The notes beneath the pieces were generated by a model that was not told where the DNA came from, made no database searches, and saw nothing but the letters and a program-made list of their open reading frames with translations. Positions 1 to 5,020 of a stretch of 5,020 nt of DNA are shown one piece after another. Source of the stretch: a bacterium (GTDB lineage: Bacteria > Krumholzibacteriota > Krumholzibacteria > LZORAL124-64-63); assembly GCA_030592025.1 (NCBI GenBank), contig JAUUZX010000185.1:1-5020 (forward strand), written 5' to 3'. The first letter of the stretch is position 1. The number at the start of each line of letters is the position of its first letter. The position numbers were made by a program, and so were the translations under genes.

Positions 1-774
1 GCCGTCGTTGTAGTCCGGCACCCGCAGGCTGCCGGTACCGTCGGCGTGCCAGCTGATGAAGCTGGTCGCGGTGCCGTCGCCGGGGGTGAACTCGATGCGG
101 AAGTCGGGATCGGCTTCGATGAAGCGCAGCGCGGCGCCGTCGCTGTCGTCCTCGTAGCTGAGGAACTCGAGGTAGCGACCGGAGTCGGTGTCGCCCCAGG
201 AGATCACGCCACACACGGGTCGCTCGGCGCGGTCGAGGTCGTAGAAGCTCCAGCTGCCGTTGTCGCCGCCGTCGCTCGTCTCACCGGAGAACCACAGGAA
301 CTCGGTGACGCCGCCGTCGCCGGAGACATGCATCTCCCAGGCCACGTGCCCGTCAACGGGCTTGCCGTTGAGGCGGATGCGCAGCAGTTCGGAACGCTCG
401 GTCCAGGTGTAGGTCCAGTCCCAGGATCCGTCGTCGAGGGCCACCGGGTCGGTGTGCAGGGCGGCGGCAAAGGCGCCCACCGGGCCCGCGAGGGTCAGTT
501 CGGCCAAAGCCTCGAGCACGACGGCGCGCAGGTAGGCGTTCACGAAGTTCTCGTGGATGCCGCTGCTCTTGTCCATGCTCTCGGCGTTGTCAAAGAAGTT
601 GAAGTCGAAGGTCAGGGCTTCGGCGTCGGGCAGCGTGGGGGCCGTGGCCTGGGGCGTGCCCGTCAGGGAATTCGTGTCGTCGGAGCAGCCGGTGAGCTGC
701 AGGGAGAAAAGGAGCATCAGGGCCGCGATGGCCATGAGGCCGGCGCCCGTGCGCATGTTTCGGATGGTCGTCAT
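1..774 (-). CDS. Putative lipoprotein of unknown function (3' end beyond window)
   Basis: The frame is open for 258 codons from ATG at 774 to the left edge, with no stop, so the C-terminus is missing. Residues 1-29 form a lipoprotein signal peptide: basic N-region (Arg5, Arg8), hydrophobic core about 11-25, and lipobox L-T-G-C with Cys30 as the predicted lipidated residue. Ser31 follows, so by the E. coli '+2' rule it would go to the outer membrane; whether that rule holds here is unknown. Residues 31-55 are a Ser/Thr/Pro-rich linker. Residues 73-107 look helical and Ala/Leu-rich. From about 117 the protein is rich in Trp, Tyr, Gly and Asp in alternating strands (SWDWTYTW, WEMHV, FLWFSG, GSWSFYD), suggesting a beta-sandwich or barrel-like fold. 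A single further Cys is at 188. I cannot name a family or function. The start is fixed by an ideal Shine-Dalgarno six bases upstream; Met7 is a poorer alternative. It is divergent from the dehydrogenase-pyk pair. Confidence 0.88.
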   Translation of the reverse strand, partial: MTTIRNMRTGAGLMAIAALMLLFSLQLTGCSDDTNSLTGTPQATAPTLPDAEALTFDFNFFDNAESMDKSSGIHENFVNAYLRAVVLEALAELTLAGPVGAFAAALHTDPVALDDGSWDWTYTWTERSELLRIRLNGKPVDGHVAWEMHVSGDGGVTEFLWFSGETSDGGDNGSWSFYDLDRAERPVCGVISWGDTDSGRYLEFLSYEDDSDGAALRFIEADPDFRIEFTPGDGTATSFISWHADGTGSLRVPDYNDG

Positions 775-780
775 GTCGGG

Positions 781-787
781 CCTCCTT
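781..787 (-). promoter_or_regulatory. Strong Shine-Dalgarno for the lipoprotein gene
   Basis: Read on the minus strand this is AAGGAGG, a full anti-16S match, six bases before the ATG at 774. It decides the start over the in-frame Met seven codons in. It is a stronger site than either plus-strand one in the window. Confidence 0.88.
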
Positions 788-812
788 GAAGGGCTTGGTT
801 GTCGGGATCACT

Positions 813-822
813 CCCCTAGGGG
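813..822. repeat. Perfect 10-bp palindrome in the lipoprotein leader
   Basis: CCCCTAGGGG is its own reverse complement. It lies between the candidate transcription start and the ribosome binding site of the lipoprotein gene. A second short inverted repeat sits beside it: GGGCA at 820-824 and TGCCC at 832-836. The two could form alternative stems in the leader RNA or act as a protein-binding site. Neither has a T-run, so they are not a terminator. Function is unknown and chance cannot be excluded in GC-rich DNA. Confidence 0.4.
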
Positions 823-849
823 CAAGGGGTGTGCCCTGAAGCCGAAAGA

Positions 850-878
850 CGTATAACATGTTGTTGTGTAATCGTTAA
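850..878 (-). promoter_or_regulatory. Candidate extended -10 promoter for the lipoprotein gene
   Basis: On the minus strand, TTAACG (873-878; 4 of 6 to TTGACA) is followed after 17 bases by TATACG (850-855; 4 of 6 to TATAAT). A TG one base upstream of the -10 gives an extended -10. It lies in an AT-rich island within GC-rich DNA. The start would fall near 843, giving a leader of roughly 70 bases. This assumes sigma-70-like recognition, which is not established for this organism. Confidence 0.5.
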
Positions 879-886
879 TATTATCG
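873..886. promoter_or_regulatory. AT-rich near-palindrome overlapping the -35; possible operator
   Basis: CGTTAATATTATCG is a 14-base dyad with one mismatched pair (875/884). Its core, TAATATTA at 876-883, is perfect. It overlaps the -35 of the candidate lipoprotein promoter, a typical place for a repressor or activator site. No regulator is encoded in the window, so the binding protein is unknown. Confidence 0.35.
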
Positions 887-992
887 ACAGTGGGTTTGAC
901 GGCCGACATCAACCTGTGCTCATCCACCACGCCTGAGGTGATGTGGAACGGTCGCAGGGTGGCCAGAGCCTGTCCCTGTCCTTCCTGAACAA

Positions 993-1015
993 GCGCAGAA
1001 GGTTCAAACCTGCGC
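993..1015. repeat. GC-rich inverted repeat (6-bp stem, 11-base loop)
   Basis: GCGCAG at 993-998 pairs perfectly with CTGCGC at 1010-1015 around an 11-base loop, ending seven bases before the candidate -35 of the dehydrogenase promoter. No T-run follows on either strand, so it is not a standard intrinsic terminator. It could be an upstream protein-binding site or chance. The loop contains GGTTCAAACC, which resembles a tRNA T-loop, but the flanks do not pair as a T-arm. Confidence 0.35.
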
Positions 1016-1022
1016 CCCACTC

Positions 1023-1052
1023 TTGACAGCCCGGTCACCGGCGGGGCTTACT
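1023..1052 (+). promoter_or_regulatory. Candidate promoter for dehydrogenase-pyk, with dyad in spacer
   Basis: A perfect -35 hexamer TTGACA lies at 1023-1028. The best -10 is weak: CTTACT at 1047-1052 (3 of 6), 18 bases downstream. The spacer contains CCGGTCACCGG (1031-1041), a perfect 5-bp inverted repeat around one base. A strong -35, poor -10, longish spacer and internal dyad suggest activator dependence. The leader would be about 45 bases. Confidence 0.4.
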
Positions 1053-1087
1053 GGCAATGTCGAATTCCGGCCCGCTTTCCGTCCCAG

Positions 1088-1093
1088 AAAGGA
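1088..1093 (+). promoter_or_regulatory. Ribosome binding site of the dehydrogenase gene
   Basis: AAAGGA lies nine bases before the ATG at 1103. It is a moderate Shine-Dalgarno and supports this start. That start also gives the N-terminus expected for the family, with the Rossmann glycine motif beginning at residue 15. Confidence 0.7.
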
Positions 1094-1102
1094 CCCGCGA
1101 TC

Positions 1103-1936
1103 ATGCCTACCGACCGTACCCTTGCCGGCAAGACCATCTTCGTCACCGGCGCTAGCCGTGGCATCGGCAAGGCCATCGCGCTCCGGGCGGCCCGCGACGG
1201 CGCCAACGTGGTCATCTGCGCCAAGACCACCACCGAGCACCCCAAGTTGCCGGGCACCATCCACGCCACCGCCGAGGAGTGCGAGGCCGCCGGCGGCCGC
1301 GCCCTGGCCGTGAAGGTGGACCTGCGCTTCGCCGAGCAGATCACCGCGGCCGTGGTCGAGGCGGTGGACACCTTCGGCGGCATCGACGTCGTGGTGAACA
1401 ACGCCAGCGCCCTGGGCCTGACCGGCACCCTCGAAACGACCCTGAAGATGTACGACCGCATGCACGGCATCAACGCCCGCGGCAGTTGGCTGGTCACCCG
1501 GGAAGCCCTGCCCCACCTGTTGAAGGCGGCCAACCCCCACGTGCTGAACATCAGCCCGCCGTTGAACATGGACGCGCGGTGGTTCGAGAACCACGCGGCC
1601 TACAGTCTGGCCAAGTACGCCATGAGCGTGTGGGTGCTGGGCATGGGCGCGGAGTTCGAGGACCAGGGTGTGGCCTTCAACGCCCTCTGGCCCAAGACGA
1701 CCATCGCCACCGCCGCCGTGCGCAACCTCCTGGGGGGGCAGGCCATGGTGAACGCCAGCCGCAAGCCCGAGATCATGGGCGACGCGGCCTGGTCCGTCCT
1801 CACCCGGGACAGCCGCGTCTGCACCCGCAACTTCTTCACCGACGAGGAAGTGCTGCGGGCCGAAGGCGTCACCGACTTCGAACCCTACGCCGTGAAGCCC
1901 GGCACTCCGCTGTGCCCGGATTTCTTTCTGGACTGA
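1103..1936 (+). CDS. HSDL2-type short-chain dehydrogenase/reductase
   Basis: A complete 277-residue classical SDR, predicted to be a soluble cytoplasmic NAD(P)-dependent oxidoreductase. Visible motifs are the cofactor glycine motif TGASRGIG (15-22), adenine-contacting Asp73 in VDLR, NNAS (99-102), and catalytic Asn124, Ser151 (in NISPP), Tyr167 and Lys171 (YSLAK). WPKT (196-199) replaces the usual PG loop. Arg19 and Lys41 (AKT) suggest NADP(H), an inference only. Stretches such as GASRGIGKAIAL, LNISPPLN, NALWPKT and the C-terminal PDFFLD match what I recall of the SDR domain of human hydroxysteroid dehydrogenase-like protein 2. That protein also carries a C-terminal SCP2 sterol-carrier domain; this one stops where it would begin. 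The substrate is unknown; HSDL2 is linked to lipid metabolism, but that does not fix the bacterial reaction. There is no signal peptide or membrane segment. It is probably cotranscribed with pyruvate kinase 25 bases downstream, with no terminator between them. Confidence 0.93.
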   Translation: MPTDRTLAGKTIFVTGASRGIGKAIALRAARDGANVVICAKTTTEHPKLPGTIHATAEECEAAGGRALAVKVDLRFAEQITAAVVEAVDTFGGIDVVVNNASALGLTGTLETTLKMYDRMHGINARGSWLVTREALPHLLKAANPHVLNISPPLNMDARWFENHAAYSLAKYAMSVWVLGMGAEFEDQGVAFNALWPKTTIATAAVRNLLGGQAMVNASRKPEIMGDAAWSVLTRDSRVCTRNFFTDEEVLRAEGVTDFEPYAVKPGTPLCPDFFLD

Positions 1937-1944
1937 CCAACGCC

Positions 1945-1952
1945 AAGGGGAG
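1945..1952 (+). promoter_or_regulatory. Ribosome binding site of pyk
   Basis: AAGGGGAG lies nine bases before ATG 1962, within the 25-base gap after the dehydrogenase stop. A second in-frame ATG at 1968 (Met3) would have a 15-base spacing, so 1962 is preferred. The independent site means translation of pyk need not rely on coupling. Confidence 0.65.
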
Positions 1953-1961
1953 ATCCGCGCC

Positions 1962-3377
1962 ATGACCATGACCAAGACCAAGATCGTCGCGACCATCGGC
2001 CCGGCCAGTCGGGACCCCGAGATCCTGGCCGCCCTGATGGAGGCGGGCCTGGACGTTTGCCGGCTCAACTTCTCCCACGGCACCCACGAGGAGCACGCCA
2101 CCGCCATCGCCGACATCCGGCGCGTGGCCAAGGCGGGTGGCCATGTGGTGGCCATCCTCCAGGACCTGGCCGGGCCAAAGATCCGCACGGGCGACATGGC
2201 CGACGGCACCGTCCTGCTCGTGCCCGGCGAGGAGATCGTCCTGACGACCCGGAAGGTGCCGGGCGACGCCCAAGAGGTGGGGTTGACCTGGGCCGGTCTG
2301 CCGCGGTGCCTCGAGCCGGGGGACGCCGTGCTGCTGGCGGACGGAGCCATGGAGCTCGAGGTCATCACCGCGGACGACGTCAACGCACGGTGCAAGGTCG
2401 TCATCGGAGGTGAACTGGGTTCCCACAAGGGGGTCAACCTGCCGTCGCGCACCATCGACGCGCCCATTCTGAGCAAGAAGGACCGCGAGGACCTGGCCTT
2501 CGGTCTGGAGCAGGGCGTCGACTGGATCGCCTTGAGTTTCGTGCGTTCCGCCGAGGACGTGCTGGCGGCCAAGCAGCTCATCGCCGACGCCGGCCACGAC
2601 ACGCCCCTCATGGCCAAGATCGAGAAGTTCGAAGCCCTGGAGGACATCGACGCCATCATCGAGGTGGTCGACGGGATCATGGTGGCGCGGGGCGACCTTG
2701 GTGTGGAGATCCCCCTCGAGCAGGTGCCCCGGGCCCAGAAGATGCTCATCGCCAAGGCCAACGCCGCGGCCCTGCCGGTGGTCACGGCAACCCAGATGCT
2801 CAAGTCCATGGTTGATAGTCCGCGGCCGACCCGGGCCGAGGTCACCGACGTGGCCAACGCCATCTTCGACGGCACCGACGCGGTCATGCTGTCGGAAGAA
2901 ACGGCCATGGGGAAGTACCCGGTCGAGGCGGTGGACGTCATGACCCGGGTGGCGAAGGACACCGAGGACCACATGGCGACCCGCACTCCGCGCCGCCGCA
3001 ACGACGACGACAAGCTCAGCTTCGAGGCGGCCGTGGCCCACACGGCGGTGCAGATGGCCGACGACATCGGGGCCCGGGCCATCATCACCTGCACCACCAG
3101 TGGCAGCACCACGCTGCTGGTCGCCCGCTACCGCCCGCGCCCGACCCTGCTGGCGGTCACCCCCGACGAGCGGACGGCGCGACGTCTGGCCATCGTGTCC
3201 GGCGCGGTGCCGTTGCTCATGCCGAGCACGGACACCGCGGAGGAACTGGAACTGGGCGCTGTGGCGGCGGCTCTGGCCGGAGGCTGGATCGAACCCGGTG
3301 ATCCGGTGGTGCTGACGGCGGGTCTGCCGTTCCACGTGGCGGGCACGACGAATCTCATCAAGGTGTCCCGCGCGTGA
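1962..3377 (+). CDS. pyk: Pyruvate kinase
   Basis: A complete 471-residue pyruvate kinase, the usual bacterial length. It converts phosphoenolpyruvate and ADP to pyruvate and ATP in the cytoplasm and is normally a tetramer. The N-terminal barrel strand is KIVATIGP (7-14). RLNFSHG (34-40) gives Arg34, Asn36 and Ser38; Asp68 and GPKIRTG (72-78) follow. The B domain covers roughly 75-165. KGVNLP (156-161), SFVR (192-195), AKIEK (218-222; catalytic Lys219, Mg ligand Glu221), ARGDLGVEIP (242-251; Mg ligand Asp245), TATQML (275-280) and RPTRAEVTDVANA (288-300) complete the active site. The C-domain has TTSGST (378-383), aligned with the effector phosphate loop, and ends GTTNLIKV. Lys73 stands where K+-dependent enzymes have Glu (Glu117 in rabbit muscle numbering), predicting a K+-independent enzyme. 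No PEP-utiliser extension is present. It is second in a likely operon with the dehydrogenase, and its stop directly abuts that of the convergent gene. Confidence 0.97.
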   Translation: MTMTKTKIVATIGPASRDPEILAALMEAGLDVCRLNFSHGTHEEHATAIADIRRVAKAGGHVVAILQDLAGPKIRTGDMADGTVLLVPGEEIVLTTRKVPGDAQEVGLTWAGLPRCLEPGDAVLLADGAMELEVITADDVNARCKVVIGGELGSHKGVNLPSRTIDAPILSKKDREDLAFGLEQGVDWIALSFVRSAEDVLAAKQLIADAGHDTPLMAKIEKFEALEDIDAIIEVVDGIMVARGDLGVEIPLEQVPRAQKMLIAKANAAALPVVTATQMLKSMVDSPRPTRAEVTDVANAIFDGTDAVMLSEETAMGKYPVEAVDVMTRVAKDTEDHMATRTPRRRNDDDKLSFEAAVAHTAVQMADDIGARAIITCTTSGSTTLLVARYRPRPTLLAVTPDERTARRLAIVSGAVPLLMPSTDTAEELELGAVAAALAGGWIEPGDPVVLTAGLPFHVAGTTNLIKVSRA

Positions 3378-3380
3378 TCA
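3375..3380. other. Back-to-back convergent stop codons (TGATCA)
   Basis: The plus-strand TGA of pyk (3375-3377) is followed at once by the minus-strand TGA (3378-3380) of the exported-protein gene, giving the palindrome TGATCA. There is no intergenic base and no hairpin plus T-run nearby on either strand. The two messages must therefore overlap or end by another route such as Rho. Confidence 0.9.
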
Positions 3381-5020
3381 ACGAATGACGACGAAGCGCC
3401 CGACGAAGTCCTCGAAGTGGCGGTCGTCCGACTGCACCACGTAGAGGTAGATGCCCGAGACGACCTCCTGACCATTGCGGCTGACGAGATTCCAGCCGGT
3501 GGCGCCGCTGCCGCCGGTGCCGTCGTGGTGGAGGGTCTCGACGAGGTCGCCGCTGGCGGTGAAGATCTTGATGGTGTTGTGGGCCGCCGGCAGGTTCGCC
3601 CACACGACCTGGGAACCGGTGGGGTTGTCCCAGGTGGTCGCCTGCTGGTCGAACTCGGCGAGGGCCTCGAGGGTGACGGGGTTGGGGTAGACGTAGATGT
3701 TGGTGCCGTTGGCGGTGCGGTCCGCGACGGTCTGGGCTCCCTGGCGGGGTGTCGTCACGACGAATCCGGCAGCCGGCGAACTTTCGGAGCCAAAGCCCGT
3801 GGGGATCCAGTGTGAACCATCCCATATGGGCGTGTGGTCCAAGGCCGTGACGGCGTAGTACATGCGGAAGTTGTTGTGCAGGTCCTCGTCGATGTGGTGG
3901 TAGTACTTGGTGCCGCGCTTGGGGAGGACCGTCACGGAACCTAGCCGGCGTGTGATGGCGAAGAAGGTGTCGAGGACCGTCTCGGCGCTTTCCCAGGGCA
4001 GGAGGGTCTCGAACCCCGCGCGGGGCGTGCCGTTGTCCAGGCGTAGGGACGGCAATTCGAGGTACCGGGCCCGGGTGTCGGCGAGGACGATTTCCGTCAT
4101 GGCGTCGGCCAGGCCCTCGTAGGCCGGGTCACTCAGGCAGGCCGGGGTGTAGCGGATACCCGTGAGGCCCGTGTTGCGACCCATGGGAACGTCGACCGTG
4201 TTGGCGATGGTGCCGGCGGGGATCGTGTTGATGATGTCCCATTCGTCGATCATGCCCCACAGCTCCACCGGAGGGGTCTGGTGTTCGTCCACACCCGCCG
4301 GCCGGGTCCAGTTGACGATGCGCCAGATGCGGTAGGCCTCGAAGTCAAGGGCGCCCGTCGTGTCGTCGGGGATGTACTCGCTGAGGTTGTCCCAGAAGAT
4401 CTCGACCTGCCGATCGCCGGGGACGACCCGCATGTTGGGGGTGAACGGGGGGGCCTCGCCGACGAAGACCCAGGGCTCCCGGTGCTCCCGGCCATAAGTG
4501 CCGGTGGAGTAGTCCGGCTGCCACCAGGGGTAGAGAGGTGGAGGCGCTCGCCAGTAGAGTCCGTTTTCGACGGTGCATTCCTGGCCGTGGATGCTGAAGC
4601 ATTCCTCGCAGTTGTCGGCGTTCACCCAGATGCAGGTGCGGCCGTCCTCATCGACGAAGGTCCGGTCGTACTTGATCGTCGCCTGGCCGAACACCGGCTC
4701 GGGGCCGATGCAGCGCTCGTCCATGAAGGCGGCGCGGTATTCCTCGAGGGGCTTGGTGCCGTAAGCGTTGGGCAGGTCGCCGAAGCAGACCTTGGTTTCC
4801 CTGCCGAAGTTGCCGGTCTCCCAATCGTTGTCCGCGTCGTGCCAGATGCCTCGCTGCACCTGGGCGGCGCTCAGGGCGGCCTGGAGCATGTCCCCCATGC
4901 CGTTGCCGATGACCATGGCGAGCCGGTAGTTGAGGACGGTGCCCGGTTCGACGATGCGGAACGGGCCCGTCGCTACCACAAACCTGTAGTCGTCGGCTTC
5001 GTTTGGCGTGCGTAATTGCA
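3378..5020 (-). CDS. Large exported/surface protein with FlgD-Ig-like C-terminal tail (5' end beyond window)
   Basis: The frame is open from the right edge to the stop at 3378, showing 546 residues. The GTG at 4979 is not the likely start: 13 in-frame codons upstream continue a coherent sequence (QLRTPNEADDYRF) and no Shine-Dalgarno is seen. Numbering visible residues from Gln at 5018, the first about 50 read 'DYRF..ATGPF.I.EPG', which I associate with large exported beta-rich proteins. Four cysteines lie at 129, 137, 140 and 148. A fibronectin-III-like segment begins near 190 (MRVVPGDRQVEIFWDN, then FEAYRIWR). A hinge (TPRQGAQTVADR) leads to the YPNP motif (444-447) and the C-terminal tail. 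There is no catalytic motif I recognise, so an adhesin, structural or carrier role is possible and an enzyme domain could lie upstream. The N-terminal signal peptide cannot be seen. It converges on pyk, with no functional link apparent. Confidence 0.9.
   Translation of the reverse strand, partial: QLRTPNEADDYRFVVATGPFRIVEPGTVLNYRLAMVIGNGMGDMLQAALSAAQVQRGIWHDADNDWETGNFGRETKVCFGDLPNAYGTKPLEEYRAAFMDERCIGPEPVFGQATIKYDRTFVDEDGRTCIWVNADNCEECFSIHGQECTVENGLYWRAPPPLYPWWQPDYSTGTYGREHREPWVFVGEAPPFTPNMRVVPGDRQVEIFWDNLSEYIPDDTTGALDFEAYRIWRIVNWTRPAGVDEHQTPPVELWGMIDEWDIINTIPAGTIANTVDVPMGRNTGLTGIRYTPACLSDPAYEGLADAMTEIVLADTRARYLELPSLRLDNGTPRAGFETLLPWESAETVLDTFFAITRRLGSVTVLPKRGTKYYHHIDEDLHNNFRMYYAVTALDHTPIWDGSHWIPTGFGSESSPAAGFVVTTPRQGAQTVADRTANGTNIYVYPNPVTLEALAEFDQQATTWDNPTGSQVVWANLPAAHNTIKIFTASGDLVETLHHDGTGGSGATGWNLVSRNGQEVVSGIYLYVVQSDDRHFEDFVGRFVVIR
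3381..3698 (-). other. FlgD-Ig-like / type-A-sorting-like C-terminal domain
   Basis: The last 106 residues of the exported protein begin NIYVYPNP and continue with VVWANLP, IKIFTASGDLVETL, GWNLVSRNGQEVVSGIYLY and a final GRFVVIR. This order matches the FlgD Ig-like fold and the related type IX secretion sorting tails (the TIGR04183/Por_Secre_tail style): a YPNP start, an 'I.I....G..V.....' strand, a 'W...G..V.SGIY.Y' core and a terminal basic strand. In Bacteroidota such tails direct export and surface attachment by the type IX system. Whether this organism has that system cannot be told from this window. Confidence 0.8.

Larger units (their letters stand above)
775..1102. other. Divergent intergenic region, no gene seen
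   Basis: These 328 bases separate the divergent lipoprotein and dehydrogenase starts. They hold the two candidate promoters, the ribosome binding sites and the small dyads listed separately. The stretch 887-992 shows nothing I can assign. Open frames across it (for example minus strand 1038-808) lack a Shine-Dalgarno and look non-coding. No tRNA, riboswitch or small RNA with a clear terminator is visible. Confidence 0.7.

Noticed and set aside
46..789. Long plus-strand open frame of 247 codons
   Set aside because: It is the codon-aligned antisense of the lipoprotein gene, a common artefact of GC-rich coding DNA. The encoded protein is low-complexity Gly/Val/Ala with no domain, and the opposite strand has a lipobox and ideal Shine-Dalgarno.
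985..1020. Possible tRNA or tRNA remnant because of GGTTCAAACC followed by GCGCCCCAC
   Set aside because: The bases flanking the T-loop-like string do not pair as a 5-bp T-stem, and no acceptor, D-arm or anticodon arm can be drawn upstream.
808..1038. 76-codon minus-strand open frame in the divergent intergenic region
   Set aside because: It starts with GTG, has no Shine-Dalgarno, overlaps both candidate promoters and shows no recognisable protein features.
1004..3335. Very long minus-strand open frames (702 and 488 codons) opposite the dehydrogenase and pyruvate kinase
   Set aside because: They lie wholly or mainly antisense to two genes with unmistakable family motifs, and their translations are compositionally biased with no recognisable domain.
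3332..3339. CCACGTGG palindrome near the end of pyk
   Set aside because: It lies within a conserved coding stretch (LPFHVAGTT), is short, and has no T-run to make it a terminator.
3417..3815. Plus-strand open frame opposite the C-terminal tail of the exported protein
   Set aside because: It is antisense to a well-defined YPNP/FlgD-Ig-like domain, and its translation is Val/Gly/Ala/Asp-rich low complexity.
4281..5015. Plus-strand 244-codon open frame near the right edge
   Set aside because: It is a shadow of the exported protein on the other strand, whose translation is coherent and continuous to the window edge.
1..5020. CRISPR array, insertion sequence, prophage, toxin-antitoxin or defence genes
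   Set aside because: No spaced direct repeats, transposase or integrase motifs, terminal inverted repeats or defence-type domains are visible on either strand.

Overview
The window looks like a chromosomal fragment from a GC-rich bacterium (roughly two thirds G+C by eye). Two things suggest an uncultured lineage of the broad FCB/Krumholzibacteria/Eisenbacteria kind. One is a large exported protein ending in a FlgD-Ig-like/type-A-sorting-like tail with a 'YPNP' motif. The other is a short lipoprotein of unknown family. This placement is inferred from protein style and is not proven by any marker gene here.

Layout. Positions 1-774 (minus strand) hold most of a lipoprotein gene that runs off the left edge. 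It has a textbook lipobox, a strong Shine-Dalgarno and a plausible extended -10 promoter. Positions 775-1102 are a 328-base divergent intergenic region with no gene. It contains an AT-rich island with a near-palindrome, a GC hairpin, and a candidate plus-strand promoter with a small dyad in its spacer. Positions 1103-1936 (plus) encode a short-chain dehydrogenase/reductase of the HSDL2 type. After a 25-base gap with its own ribosome binding site, 1962-3377 (plus) encodes a complete pyruvate kinase. Positions 3378-5020 (minus) encode the C-terminal 546 residues of a large exported or surface protein. Its N-terminus lies beyond the right edge.

How they fit together. The dehydrogenase and pyruvate kinase are probably one transcription unit, a two-gene metabolic operon. 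Pyruvate kinase makes the last ATP and pyruvate of glycolysis. The dehydrogenase is a soluble NAD(P)-dependent oxidoreductase with unknown substrate. The two minus-strand genes are envelope or exported proteins and have no obvious functional link to the operon. The pyruvate kinase and the exported-protein gene converge with no spacer: their two TGA stops form the palindrome TGATCA.

I found no RNA gene, CRISPR array, insertion sequence, phage gene or defence system. This is mostly an ordinary region. The points most worth a second look are a symmetric four-cysteine motif in the exported protein, the lysine that predicts a K+-independent pyruvate kinase, the abutting convergent stops, and the dyads in the divergent promoter region.
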